The notes under the pieces: model-generated
What the model was told of the DNA's origin: nothing
What the model saw: the letters and a program-made list of their open reading frames with translations, nothing else
Database searches by the model: none
In this document: piece by piece, positions 15,370-23,956 of the stretch
Layout: each line of letters begins with the position of its first letter
How positions within the stretch are numbered: position 1 is the first letter of the stretch
Source: an uncultured Lachnospiraceae bacterium
GTDB taxonomy: Bacteria > Bacillota > Clostridia > Lachnospirales > Lachnospiraceae
Direction: 5' to 3'
Length of the DNA stretch: 64,000 nt
NCBI GenBank assembly: GCA_910586705.1
Contig: CAJUJK010000005.1
Span: forward strand, 1 to 64,000
Translations under genes and position numbers: made by a program

Positions 15370-17245
15370 ATTCGTCATCCGCATAATACTGTGCCTGCGC
15401 GTGCCACAGCTCATAATACTTTCCGTTTTTGTCCGCCACAAGTTCTTCATGGCTCCCAAGCTGGGAAAGCCTTCCCTCATGAAAAACCGCTATCTTATCG
15501 CAGAAGCGGCAGGAAGAGAGCCTGTGGGATATATACACCGCCGTCTTTGTTCCCGCGATCTTGTCAAAATTGGAATAAATTTCATATTCCGCCAACGGGT
15601 CCAGCGCCGCCGTGGGCTCGTCCAGCACAATAAAAGGCGCTTCCTTATAGATTGCTCTGGCAATGGCAATTTTCTGCGCCTCGCCGCCGGAAATCTCAAT
15701 CCCCTCATCGTCATAGTCTTTGTAAAGATACGTCTCCAGCCCTCTCTCCATGGACGCGAGGCGGTCCCCAAAGTCCGCGTCTCTCAGACATTTTTCGGCT
15801 GCTTTGCTGTCATAGTCGCAGGATACGGCAATGTTCTGCGCCAGCGGAAACGGGTACAGCGTGAAATCCTGAAACACCACCGAAAACAGCCTGCTGTACT
15901 CCTCCTGCTTAAATTTTCTGATATCCACGCCATTTAAGAGAATTTCCCCTTCCTGCGGATCGTAAAGTCTGCAGAGCAGCTTGATCATCGTCGTCTTGCC
16001 GGAACCGTTCATGCCGACGATCGCCAGTTTCTCCCCGACTGTCAGTTCCATGGACAGGTTTTTCAGCGCATATCTCTCCGTTCCCGGATACCGGAAAGAC
16101 ACATTCCGAAATTCGATTCTGTATACACCGTCGCTTCGTTTCTCCACCGGGAGTTTTCCCCGGTACATCTCGTTTTCCATATGAATCAGCGCAAGGGTGC
16201 TGAGCTGTTGTCTCGCCGCCATCGCCAGCGTAGGGACGCCGTGAACCACCCCTGCCGCCGCTTCCAGAAAATGCCCGAAGGCGCCCGCAAAGCGCACCAC
16301 ATTTCCCACCGTGATCGTCCCGGCAAGCGCGATCATCACAACGATCAGATAAGCGCCCCCATTTGCCGCGGCGCCTGCCGCCGCGCCGAAAAACGCTTCC
16401 CCGGCGTCATTTTGCGATGCCTTTATCATGGGGTCCCGGAACCCCTTATGCCGCAGGACCTCCGTGGTCCAGCGTTCCATCAGATCATAGCCTTCATAGA
16501 TGCGGATATCTTTGCCGTTTTTATAGTTGTAAGATCCCTGCCCGGCAAAGTCCCACGCGAAACAGAACGTCTCTTCCTTCTCCTGCGCGCTCTCCGCCTC
16601 GTGATAACGCCAGTGGTCCCTCTGCCTGCCAAAACGCATCCGCAAAAATACCGAAATCACCTGCACCGCAGCCAGAGCCGCCATGAGAAGCCATACCGCC
16701 GCCGTTTTCGACCGAAATAGAAAGGCTGCCACCGGGAAGCCCACGACTGCCGCACCGGTCAGTTGAAACACGTTCTCCATGATGTCGTTGCACGACCAGA
16801 AAACACCGTTAATCCCCGCGCCCCAGTTATTGTCTTTTCTGATCCTGTCCTTCAGCTCCTTGACTTTCGGACTGTCTATTCTCGAAAAGTCCATCTCCAG
16901 CATTTTGGTCTGCGTCTCGCACTCGTACAGATAATACATCTGCTCCCTGCGCACTTCCATCCTGTGATAGACAGCTCCCGAGAGAAACTGCAGCAGCATG
17001 ATCCCAAACACCGACGATACGATCACCACAAGCATTTCCCGGATCGCCGCATGTGCGCGGATGCCGTCCAGAATATAGGCGGTCAGCAGCAACTCCCCGT
17101 AGGGAACTGCCGTCTTGAGCAGCAGGGAAACTGCCATGCCCGGAAAATAACAGCGGTCCATCTTCTGCACGTACTTTATTATCTTTACAATGTTCCTGCC
17201 GTGTTCCCGAATCGGAAGCTTTTTGAGCAAGTAATCCGTCGTCAT
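15362..17245 (-). CDS. ABC exporter subunit B (fused membrane and ATPase domains)
   Basis: The 627-residue half-transporter has a six-helix membrane domain (about 30-330) and a C-terminal ATPase. The ATPase shows Walker A GMNGSGKTT, signature ISGGEAQKIAIARA, Walker B FIVLDEPTAALDP and the switch His in YISHRLSS. It has no C39 peptidase domain. It starts at 17245, overlapping the end of the preceding exporter gene by 4 nt, so the two form a heterodimer. Substrate type cannot be read; drugs, lipids or peptides are all possible for this family. The LytTR system lies just upstream. Confidence 0.92.
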   Translation of the reverse strand: MTTDYLLKKLPIREHGRNIVKIIKYVQKMDRCYFPGMAVSLLLKTAVPYGELLLTAYILDGIRAHAAIREMLVVIVSSVFGIMLLQFLSGAVYHRMEVRREQMYYLYECETQTKMLEMDFSRIDSPKVKELKDRIRKDNNWGAGINGVFWSCNDIMENVFQLTGAAVVGFPVAAFLFRSKTAAVWLLMAALAAVQVISVFLRMRFGRQRDHWRYHEAESAQEKEETFCFAWDFAGQGSYNYKNGKDIRIYEGYDLMERWTTEVLRHKGFRDPMIKASQNDAGEAFFGAAAGAAANGGAYLIVVMIALAGTITVGNVVRFAGAFGHFLEAAAGVVHGVPTLAMAARQQLSTLALIHMENEMYRGKLPVEKRSDGVYRIEFRNVSFRYPGTERYALKNLSMELTVGEKLAIVGMNGSGKTTMIKLLCRLYDPQEGEILLNGVDIRKFKQEEYSRLFSVVFQDFTLYPFPLAQNIAVSCDYDSKAAEKCLRDADFGDRLASMERGLETYLYKDYDDEGIEISGGEAQKIAIARAIYKEAPFIVLDEPTAALDPLAEYEIYSNFDKIAGTKTAVYISHRLSSCRFCDKIAVFHEGRLSQLGSHEELVADKNGKYYELWHAQAQYYADDESR

Positions 17246-19059
17246 GTTTCCGCCCCCTCTCCCCTGCGATAGTAACTGCTCTGCACCTCAAACATCCGGG
17301 CGTAATCCCCGCCCGCACGCATCAGTTCCTCATGGGTTCCCATCTCCGCGATCTCTCCGCCGTCAAGCACAATGATGCGGTCGGAAAATTTCGTGCTGGC
17401 AAGCCTGTGGGAGATAAAAACCGACGTTCTGCCCTGCGTGTAGCGGTTGTACTGTTCGTACACTTCGCTCTCCGCAATCGGGTCCAGCGCCGCCGTTGGC
17501 TCATCCAGCACCATGACCGGCGCATTCTTATACAGCGCCCTCGCCAGCAGAAACCGCTGCTTCTGCCCGCCCGACAGCTCCACGCCGTCCTCCATCATCG
17601 TCTTTGTCATGTAACTTCGCATATGAATGCCCTGTCTCTGAAACGTCTGTTTAAGCCCCGCCTGCCCCAGCGCCCTCCAAGCCCTCTCCTCATCCACCCG
17701 CTCCGCGCGGTCCACGGCAAGGTTTTCCCCCACCGTAAATGGCAGAATCAGCGTCTCCTGAAACACGATCGAAAACAGCCGGTACCACTCTTCCTTGGGA
17801 AATTCGTTTCTGTCGATCCCGTTTATGAAGATCTGTCCTTCGTCGGGTTCATACATCCCGCACAAAAGTTTGACAAGCGTCGTCTTTCCCGCGCCGTTTG
17901 CCCCCACAAGGGCGAGCTTTTCGCCGGCGCGGATGGTCAGATTCAGATCCCAGAATACGGTCTTGTCCCCCTCCTCCGTGTTTTTATAAGAAAAGCCCAC
18001 ATGCCGAAACGTGATCTCCGGGGGAAGGGCGATGCTTGCCACATGCCCGTTTCCGCTCTTACGGTTCTCTTCCGGCAGATCCAGATACGCCCTAATGCAA
18101 TCCGTGCCGTTCGCCGCGCCCCGCAGGATGGCGAGGGAACTCATGATATCGTTGACAAACCCGGAAAACCCTGTTATCGCGCCGAAATACAGTACAAACT
18201 CCCCGGCGCTCACGCTCCCTGCCTGCGTCTGGTACAGTAGATATGTGTAGGCGCCCAGATTGCGCACCGCACCCAGCGCAAACCCGATCCTTTCATAGAG
18301 AGCGTCCTTTTTCTTTGACAATTCCGCCAGTTTCCGCAGCTCGCCGATGGTCTGGTCGCGCAGACTGATCATCCACTCTCTCATACCGTAAATGCGGATG
18401 TCTTTCGCGCCGTTTACATTGCCCATGGCGTTCTCAACGCACTGAAAATGTTTCTGCGCCACAGCCCTTTGTTCGCGCAGCGACTCCTCATATCTGATAT
18501 GCCTCATATGAAACCCGTAATTGATAAGCGCCAGAGCCAGCAGAGCCGCAAACACCGGCACGCTCAGACAGGCGAGCACCGTCGAATACAGAATAAAACG
18601 CAGCCCATTCACGCACAGGTCAATCGTGCCTCTCACCATCTGGGATACCGCGCACCAGTCCCCGCCCCAGATCGCGTCATAGACTTTCCAGTGCAGTTTC
18701 TTGTTTTCCCCCGATTCCTGATCCGCATAGCGAAGCCGCAGACTTTTCAGAAAAAACATGCCCATCAGATTGGTTCTCTGGGTGTTATAAAGATTGTATT
18801 TTCCCGCCTGCACACCTTTGTACATACCGCTGGCAAGCATTGCAAGAATTCCAAAACCGCCCAGAACAAGAAGCGCCTGCCCCGCCGGCGCCCGCCGCTC
18901 CACCAGATCAATTGCCACCTTTGGCAGATAAATCATAAAAAACGGCAGAAACGCCCCTAGAACGATCTCCGCCCCGCCAAGCACCAGCACAAGCGGCTCA
19001 TTCTTTCTGAAAAGACGGATGTAAAACCAGATGTCGCTTATGACAGAATTGTGTTTCAT
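17242..19059 (-). CDS. ABC exporter subunit A (fused membrane and ATPase domains)
   Basis: The 605-residue half-transporter has a membrane domain (about 15-315) followed by an ATPase with Walker A GANGAGKTT, signature LSGGQKQRFLLARA, Walker B VMVLDEPTAALDP and switch His in FISHRLAS. Both ATP sites of the predicted heterodimer look canonical. The ATG at 19059 follows GGGGAAC. It is transcribed from its own promoter at 19089-19118, immediately downstream of the histidine kinase terminator. This suggests response-regulator control of export, which is inference. Confidence 0.92.
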   Translation of the reverse strand: MKHNSVISDIWFYIRLFRKNEPLVLVLGGAEIVLGAFLPFFMIYLPKVAIDLVERRAPAGQALLVLGGFGILAMLASGMYKGVQAGKYNLYNTQRTNLMGMFFLKSLRLRYADQESGENKKLHWKVYDAIWGGDWCAVSQMVRGTIDLCVNGLRFILYSTVLACLSVPVFAALLALALINYGFHMRHIRYEESLREQRAVAQKHFQCVENAMGNVNGAKDIRIYGMREWMISLRDQTIGELRKLAELSKKKDALYERIGFALGAVRNLGAYTYLLYQTQAGSVSAGEFVLYFGAITGFSGFVNDIMSSLAILRGAANGTDCIRAYLDLPEENRKSGNGHVASIALPPEITFRHVGFSYKNTEEGDKTVFWDLNLTIRAGEKLALVGANGAGKTTLVKLLCGMYEPDEGQIFINGIDRNEFPKEEWYRLFSIVFQETLILPFTVGENLAVDRAERVDEERAWRALGQAGLKQTFQRQGIHMRSYMTKTMMEDGVELSGGQKQRFLLARALYKNAPVMVLDEPTAALDPIAESEVYEQYNRYTQGRTSVFISHRLASTKFSDRIIVLDGGEIAEMGTHEELMRAGGDYARMFEVQSSYYRRGEGAET

Positions 19060-19088
19060 GTTCCCCGTTCCCCCATATCATTCTGGCT

Positions 19089-19118
19089 ATTATAATAACA
19101 CAGCAGACTTTGCCGCAA
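19089..19118 (-). promoter_or_regulatory. promoter of the ABC exporter operon
   Basis: TTGCGG (19118-19113) and a perfect TATAAT (19094-19089) are 18 nt apart. The -35 abuts and partly shares the T-run of the terminator that ends the upstream two-component genes. Activity could therefore depend on whether that hairpin region is bound or being transcribed. Confidence 0.65.
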
Positions 19119-19150
19119 AAAAAGATGCACGAGCGGTCATACTCGTGCAC
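19117..19150 (-). terminator. terminator after the histidine kinase gene
   Basis: TGCACGAG and CTCGTGCA (19149-19142 and 19133-19126) pair around an 8-nt loop and are followed, one base further, by a C and seven T residues on the minus strand. As a near-perfect palindrome it could also be a protein-binding site. Confidence 0.8.
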
Positions 19151-19167
19151 GAATGGCATTTTATCAT

Positions 19168-19917
19168 TCACAGGGGCAGCATGACCTCCGTGGCAAACAC
19201 GCCCTCCTCATACTGTCTTTCCAGATAACCGTGGTATTTGTCCACCACCTTGTCAATGCGCATCAGCCCGAACCCGTGGCTGCCCGTGTTCTTGTCAGAC
19301 AGATAGACGCCGCCCGCCTTTTTCGGACTTTCACCGATCGCGTTTATCATATATATATAGAGCTGCCCTTTCAGAATATCCATATAGACGCGGATAAAGC
19401 GCTGCCCTTCCTGCCGTATCTTCATACACGCCTCTATGGCATTGTCCATCAGATTTCCGACGATCAGACAGACATCCACCTCGGACAATGCGGTATCCAG
19501 TTTCTCCGGCACCACCGCCTTTGCCTCCACCGCGATTCCTTTGGACGCCGCCACGGAAATCTTGCTGTTCAGAATCGCATCCACCATCACATTGCCCGTC
19601 TTGATGACTGTGTCCACCGTGGTCAGATCCTGATCCAGTTCATTCAGATATGCCTCCAGTTCCTTAAGCCGCCCCATAGCAAGGTGCGCTTTCATGGTCT
19701 GTATGTGGTTGTGATAGTCATGCCGCCACCCTCGCGTCTGGCGGTACATGTTCTGCACTTCCTCGCAATGCTTTTGCAGCAGTTCACTCTGGTAGCGCAG
19801 CGTGCGCCTGTCCGCCAGCACGCCGACCGCATAGCGGAAAATAACCGCCGTCACCGCAAGCAAAGCCACCGCCACAATAACCGCAAATATCCATATCACC
19901 GGCGTTCCCTGTGCCAT
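19168..19917 (-). CDS. GHKL sensor histidine kinase with a single membrane anchor
   Basis: The 249-residue protein has one membrane helix near its N-terminus (IWIFAVIVAVALLAVTAVIF). A dimerisation segment carries the phosphoacceptor His in RHDYHNHI, and a GHKL ATPase follows with the N box LMDNAIEAC and G box GFGLMRI. It belongs to the AgrC/CitA-like group that pairs with LytTR regulators but lacks the usual multi-helix sensor. It may therefore sense through partners or membrane state. ATG at 19917 with AAGGA 5 nt upstream fits best; upstream in-frame starts would overlap the regulator gene more deeply. The terminator follows directly. Confidence 0.85.
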   Translation of the reverse strand: MAQGTPVIWIFAVIVAVALLAVTAVIFRYAVGVLADRRTLRYQSELLQKHCEEVQNMYRQTRGWRHDYHNHIQTMKAHLAMGRLKELEAYLNELDQDLTTVDTVIKTGNVMVDAILNSKISVAASKGIAVEAKAVVPEKLDTALSEVDVCLIVGNLMDNAIEACMKIRQEGQRFIRVYMDILKGQLYIYMINAIGESPKKAGGVYLSDKNTGSHGFGLMRIDKVVDKYHGYLERQYEEGVFATEVMLPL

Positions 19918-19918
19918 G

Positions 19919-20662
19919 CTATCCTTCATTCCTTCCATCCTGATTTCGGCAAAAATGCGCGATAAACGCACGGTTCACCTCCGCATACATCCGCCTGCTG
20001 ACAGGAATCCTGCTTCCGCTGTCAAGCGTAATCTCGTTTTTTCCAATCCGGCAGATGCTTTCCACGCGGCAAAGATAGGAGCGGTGGCATCTGATAAATC
20101 CGTGCGGTCCAAGCTGCCGTTCCATCTCTGAAATACTCTCTGTGATTTCCATCTGCCCACAGGATCCGTCCCTGTCATAGGTTTCCATCACGCATCCATG
20201 CCCTCTCGCCTCGACATAGGAAATGTGACCGACGGCAATCTTCACCGTCTCCTCTCTGCCGTGCACAAGCGCAAACTCCTCTTTCTCACTCCGCCGCACC
20301 ACCTTATCCATGCACGCTCCGACCTTTTCCATACTGATCGGTTTCAACAGATAGTGAAGCGCCTCCACCTCGTAGCCACATCCCATATAATCCGCAATGC
20401 CTGTCGTGAACACGATGGCGATTTCCCTGTCGCGCTCCCTTACTTTCCCTGCCATCTCCACGCCGTTCATTTTTCCCATCTGGATATCCACGAAGAGAAT
20501 GTCAAAATCGTTCGTCTCCTCCCAGACAAAGAGAAAGCTTTCCGCGCTTAAAAAGGTCTGTATCGAGACAGCCTGTCCCTGCGCCGCGCCCCATGTCCGC
20601 AGATACGACGAAAGCAGTTCCGTATGCGTTTGTTCGTCCTCAATGATGGCGATCTTTATCAT
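19919..20662 (-). CDS. LytTR-family response regulator
   Basis: The 247-residue protein has a receiver domain with the acidic pocket EDE near residue 8 and the phosphorylated Asp in ILFVDIQMG, then a LytTR DNA-binding domain. The LytTR domain shows the typical ISYVEARGHG and FIRCHRSYLCRV segments (about 140-235). AgrA-like regulators bind pairs of direct repeats near target promoters. The ATG at 20662 (MIKIAIIEDE) has GGAG 6 nt upstream and is preferred to the ATG at 20674. Its stop lies 1 nt from the kinase start, indicating coupling. The nearby ABC exporter is the obvious candidate target. Confidence 0.9.
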   Translation of the reverse strand: MIKIAIIEDEQTHTELLSSYLRTWGAAQGQAVSIQTFLSAESFLFVWEETNDFDILFVDIQMGKMNGVEMAGKVRERDREIAIVFTTGIADYMGCGYEVEALHYLLKPISMEKVGACMDKVVRRSEKEEFALVHGREETVKIAVGHISYVEARGHGCVMETYDRDGSCGQMEITESISEMERQLGPHGFIRCHRSYLCRVESICRIGKNEITLDSGSRIPVSRRMYAEVNRAFIAHFCRNQDGRNEG

Positions 20663-20708
20663 TTTTGTCTCCATGGAGCCGCCGTCTCGTCTCAGCAGTT
20701 TTGAAAGT

Positions 20709-20724
20709 CAAAGAAACCCCGATG
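20709..20724 (+). repeat. left copy of a 16-bp direct repeat flanking the toxin-antitoxin module
   Basis: CAAAGAAACCCCGATG here is identical to 21588-21603. Both copies are halves of terminators and enclose the PIN/antitoxin pair. Confidence 0.6.
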
Positions 20725-20745
20725 AAATGGTTTCATCAAGGGTTT
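20709..20745 (-). terminator. terminator after the PIN toxin gene
   Basis: On the minus strand AAACCCTTGATGAAA pairs with TTTCATCGGGGTTT around a short loop, followed by CTTTG. Its 3' half is identical over 16 nt to that of the tRNA terminator at 21590-21623. Confidence 0.75.
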
Positions 20746-20763
20746 GTGGTCTGGCGATTCTAT

Positions 20764-21180
20764 CTATACATCAATCATCTCCAGAAATATCTTTGGTTCC
20801 ACCGCAGAGATTCCTGAATTTCTAAAATCGGATGTATTTCTTGTAATTATATATTCTGCCCCGATTTCCAATGCACATTCCATCTGTAAACAGTCCTCAA
20901 AATCCGTAAAACCTTGATTATCCAATGCCGCCAGTATTTTACTTCGGTCTATCCCGGATATCTCAAAGATTCCACAAAGTGCCGTCAACATTTCCTTTCT
21001 CTGTGAAACGGTAAAGTCCTTTCTTAAGATATAAAATAAATTGGATATTGTATGCGCCGCAATATACCCTGTTAACCGTTTTCTGTTGCACAAATCGATA
21101 ATCCTGATTGCATCTTCCGCATATGGCTCCCTTTTCATCATAAAATCCATGATCACATTTGTGTCAACTAAGACTATCAT
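20764..21180 (-). CDS. PIN domain ribonuclease, probable toxin of a type II pair
   Basis: The 138-residue protein has the PIN fold acidic set. The N-terminal VDTNVIMDF supplies the first Asp, a mid-protein Asp/Glu lies in FTDFEDCLQM, and the last Asp is in ITRNTSDF. Such proteins cleave RNA, often tRNA or rRNA, when released from their antitoxin. The ATG at 21180 (MIVLVDTN) has GGGAAG upstream and starts at the first beta strand; longer frames are not needed. It overlaps the upstream small gene by 17 nt, typical of toxin-antitoxin pairs with the antitoxin first. Confidence 0.85.
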   Translation of the reverse strand: MIVLVDTNVIMDFMMKREPYAEDAIRIIDLCNRKRLTGYIAAHTISNLFYILRKDFTVSQRKEMLTALCGIFEISGIDRSKILAALDNQGFTDFEDCLQMECALEIGAEYIITRNTSDFRNSGISAVEPKIFLEMIDV

Positions 21181-21409
21181 ATCTTTCTTCCCTTGCCGCC
21201 TCCAATTCCGCTTTATAATCAAAATCTTCAGGAAGACTCCTGCTATACTTCATCAACGTTGAAAATGCATCCTTAGGCGGCTGTGTCTCCCGGCTTTCCC
21301 CAATACGGGAGAATGCCTCAAGATTCTGGAGTATATTAAATACATATATCAATTTATCATCAGATAGGTTATCAAGCAGTTCCAAGGTCTTTGCCCTGAT
21401 CTGTGTCAT
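21164..21409 (-). CDS. probable antitoxin of the PIN toxin
   Basis: The 81-residue acidic protein (MTQIRAKTLELLDNLSDDKL...) is helical. It has an N-terminal segment of the kind seen in small antitoxins of Clostridia and a charged C-terminal tail (ELEAAREERYDSLS) likely to bind the PIN domain. No clear HTH or ribbon-helix-helix can be assigned by eye. ATG at 21409 has GGAGG about 9 nt upstream. Its own promoter (21456-21484) and the toxin overlap make an autonomous two-gene operon. Confidence 0.7.
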   Translation of the reverse strand: MTQIRAKTLELLDNLSDDKLIYVFNILQNLEAFSRIGESRETQPPKDAFSTLMKYSRSLPEDFDYKAELEAAREERYDSLS

Positions 21410-21455
21410 GCCATACCACCTCCGTATTTCTTCTATATACTGCTTTTCTTTACTA

Positions 21456-21484
21456 ATTATATACAGTTTTTATGCCAAATACAA
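21456..21484 (-). promoter_or_regulatory. promoter of the toxin-antitoxin operon
   Basis: TTGTAT (21484-21479) and a perfect TATAAT (21461-21456) are 17 nt apart, about 47 nt before the antitoxin start. The surrounding DNA is very A/T-rich. Confidence 0.6.
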
Positions 21485-21587
21485 TTAAAATAAACCCTGG
21501 AACTTTGGTTTTCTCCTAAACGTATTAAGCAAAGCCTTTTTTGCAACTTAGCAGCCGGCAGACACCCTGCTCGCAAAAATAGAGACA

Positions 21588-21603
21588 CAAAGAAACCCCG
21601 ATG
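21588..21603 (+). repeat. right copy of the 16-bp direct repeat flanking the toxin-antitoxin module
   Basis: Identical to 20709-20724. It is part of the terminator of the tRNA-Gln gene. Confidence 0.6.
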
Positions 21604-21623
21604 TATCATTCTCATCGGGGTTT
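21590..21623 (-). terminator. terminator of the tRNA-Gln gene
   Basis: AAACCCCGATG and CATCGGGGTTT form an 11-bp stem around a 9-nt loop, followed by CTTTG, about 7 nt after the tRNA 3' end on the minus strand. Confidence 0.85.
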
Positions 21624-21629
21624 GCAAGC

Positions 21630-21700
21630 TGGGCTACAAGGATTCGAACCTTGAAATGACGGAGTCAGAGTCCGTTGCCTTACCGTTTGGCGATAGCCCA
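21630..21700 (-). tRNA. tRNA-Gln (anticodon CTG)
   Basis: The minus strand folds into a full cloverleaf. The acceptor TGGGCTA/TAGCCCA has the U1-A72 pair typical of tRNA-Gln. The D arm is GCC-AAACGGTAA-GGC, and the anticodon stem ACGGA/TCCGT holds the loop CTCTGAC, so the anticodon is CTG. The T arm contains GGTTCGAATCC. The CCA end is not encoded. It stands alone with a terminator immediately downstream. Confidence 0.93.
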
Positions 21701-21785
21701 TCAACAATTAAGGATTATAGCGGAAAAAGGGACGTTTGACAAGCCCCTTTTTCCACTTTTTTTAAAAATTTTTAAATTTTTTCAA

Positions 21786-23897
21786 TCAGATCTCAAACAT
21801 CAGTTCACCGTAGGTCGGAATCGGCCAATATTCTTTATCCACGATCATCTCCAGCTCATCCGCCGGAGCACGCAGTTCGTCCATCGCCGCCTTCACCGTG
21901 TCTTTATAGAAGAACGCCTGCGCCTTTGCATCCTCCATGACGGATGCCTCTTTCTCCGCCTTTTTCAGTTTTGCAAGCGCCGTCTGCATTGCCGCCAGCT
22001 TCTCGCCGACGATTGTCAGAAGTTCATCCTGCGTGGTCGCGTCCGCGCCTGCCGTCTTCACCGCGTTTACGGTGTCCGCAAGAACCTTCGTATAGCGGAT
22101 CACCGCGGGAATGATCTGCTTGCCCGCCATGTCGATCATGGTAAGCGCTTCTATGTTAATGGATTTCGCGTAAGTCTCGTAAATGATCTCCTCCCGGGAC
22201 TCCAGCTCCACTTTCGTGAAGATGCCGAACTTCTCAAACAGTTTCACCGCCTTGTCGGTGGTCAGCGTACCCGCCGCCTCGATCATGGACTTAATGTTCG
22301 GAAGCCCCCTTCTTGCAGCCTCCGCCACCCACTCGTCGGAGTAGCCGTTGCCGTTGAATATGATTCTCTGGTGCTCGGTCATGTATTTCTTGATCAGATC
22401 GTGGATCGCCAGTTCCTTGTTGTCCGCCTGCTCCAGAATGTCAGCCGCCTCGCAGAAAGCCTCCGCCACAATCGCATTCAGCGTGGTGTTCGGGCTTGCG
22501 ATGGAATCCGCGCTCCCCACCATACGGAACTCAAACTTGTTGCCTGTGAAAGCGAAGGGCGACGTTCTGTTTCTGTCGGTGGCGTCCTTCTGGAAATCGG
22601 GCAGGGTACTTACGCCCGTTAAGAGCTTGCCGCCCTCCTTGACAGAGGTTGCCTCGCCCGTCTCGATCAGCTGTGTCACCACGTCCTCAAGCTGTTCGCC
22701 GAGGAAAATGGAAATAATTGCCGGGGGCGCCTCGTTCGCGCCGAGTCTGTGGTCATTGCCCACATCGGAGGCAGACTGGCGGAGCAGATCCGCATGTCTG
22801 TCCACCGCCCTCATAACACATGCCAGCACGAGAAGGAACTGCACGTTCTCGTTGGGCGTATCGCCGGGATCTAACAGGTTCACACCGTTGTCCGTGGTGA
22901 TCGACCAGTTGTCGTGCTTGCCGGAACCGTTCACGCCTGCGTAGGGCTTTTCATGCAATAAACAACGCATGTTATGTTTGACAGCCACCCGCTTCATGGT
23001 CTCCATCACGATCTGGTTGTGGTCCACCGCAATGTTTGCCGTCTCATAGATCGGCGCAAGTTCATGCTGTGCCGGAGCCACCTCGTTGTGCTGGGTCTTT
23101 GCCGTCACGCCAAGTTTCCACAGCTCCTCGTTCAGATCCTTCATATATGCGCCGACGCGCTCACGGATAACGCCGAAGTAATGATCCTCCATCTCCTGCC
23201 CTTTCGGAGCCGGCGCGCCGAAAAGGGTACGTCCCGCAAACATCAGGTCAGTTCTCTTCATATATAAGTCTTTATCTACCAGAAAGTATTCCTGTTCGGG
23301 ACCGACAGAGGCGGTCACCTTGGTGGCGCCCGTATTTCCGAACAGCCGCACAATACGCAGCGCCTGCTCGCTCAGCGCCTCCATGGAACGGAGAAGTGGC
23401 GTTTTCTTGTCCAGCGCCTCGCCCGTGTAGGAGCAGAACGCGGTGGGAATACAGAGAATCGTGCCGCAGCCGGACTCCTTCAAAAACGCGGGGGACGTAA
23501 TATCCCATGCGGTGTAGCCTCTCGCCTCGAAGGTTGCCCTTAAGCCCCCGGAAGGGAAAGAGGATGCGTCCGGCTCGCCCTTGATCAGCTCTTTGCCGGA
23601 AAACTCCGTCAGCATCTTGCCCATCTCGTCGGGATGGGACACGAAAGCGTCATGCTTTTCCGCGGTGATGCCTGTCAGAGGCTGGAACCAGTGTGTGTAA
23701 TGGGTTGCGCCGTTCTCCACCGCCCAGTCCTTCATCGCCTTGGCAACGATATTCGCGGTGCTCATGGACAGCTCCCCGCCCTCATTCATTACCTTGACGA
23801 CTTCCTTGTAAGCGTTTCTCGTCAGACGCTGCTGCATCTTGCCGAGCGTAAACACGTTTTTCGCAAATATCTCTTCCACATTGAATACTTCGCTCAT
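21786..23897 (-). CDS. glnN: type III glutamine synthetase
   Basis: A 703-residue enzyme of the GSIII class makes glutamine from glutamate, ammonia and ATP in the cytoplasm. Recognisable segments include VGPEQEYFLVD, EVAPAQHELAPIYE, GVNGSGKHDNWS, GANEAPPAI and TSPFAFTGNKFEFRM, which carry the metal and substrate residues. Length is typical of GSIII and much longer than GSI. The ATG at 23897 has GAGGAGG upstream; ATGs at 23906 and 23915 would sit inside that site. The leader contains a perfect CCAAAAAA/TTTTTTGG hairpin. Confidence 0.95.
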   Translation of the reverse strand: MSEVFNVEEIFAKNVFTLGKMQQRLTRNAYKEVVKVMNEGGELSMSTANIVAKAMKDWAVENGATHYTHWFQPLTGITAEKHDAFVSHPDEMGKMLTEFSGKELIKGEPDASSFPSGGLRATFEARGYTAWDITSPAFLKESGCGTILCIPTAFCSYTGEALDKKTPLLRSMEALSEQALRIVRLFGNTGATKVTASVGPEQEYFLVDKDLYMKRTDLMFAGRTLFGAPAPKGQEMEDHYFGVIRERVGAYMKDLNEELWKLGVTAKTQHNEVAPAQHELAPIYETANIAVDHNQIVMETMKRVAVKHNMRCLLHEKPYAGVNGSGKHDNWSITTDNGVNLLDPGDTPNENVQFLLVLACVMRAVDRHADLLRQSASDVGNDHRLGANEAPPAIISIFLGEQLEDVVTQLIETGEATSVKEGGKLLTGVSTLPDFQKDATDRNRTSPFAFTGNKFEFRMVGSADSIASPNTTLNAIVAEAFCEAADILEQADNKELAIHDLIKKYMTEHQRIIFNGNGYSDEWVAEAARRGLPNIKSMIEAAGTLTTDKAVKLFEKFGIFTKVELESREEIIYETYAKSINIEALTMIDMAGKQIIPAVIRYTKVLADTVNAVKTAGADATTQDELLTIVGEKLAAMQTALAKLKKAEKEASVMEDAKAQAFFYKDTVKAAMDELRAPADELEMIVDKEYWPIPTYGELMFEI

Positions 23898-23936
23898 AAT
23901 AATCATCCTCCTCACCCGGTTTCAAAAAAATGCGCC

Positions 23937-23956
23937 CCAAAAAACTCCTTTTTTGG
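23937..23956 (-). other. perfect A/T-rich hairpin in the leader of the glutamine synthetase gene
   Basis: CCAAAAAA and TTTTTTGG pair perfectly around GGAG, 40 nt upstream of the ATG. The loop looks like a decoy Shine-Dalgarno site. In the transcript it ends in TTTTTTGGGG, so weak attenuation is possible. Confidence 0.4.
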
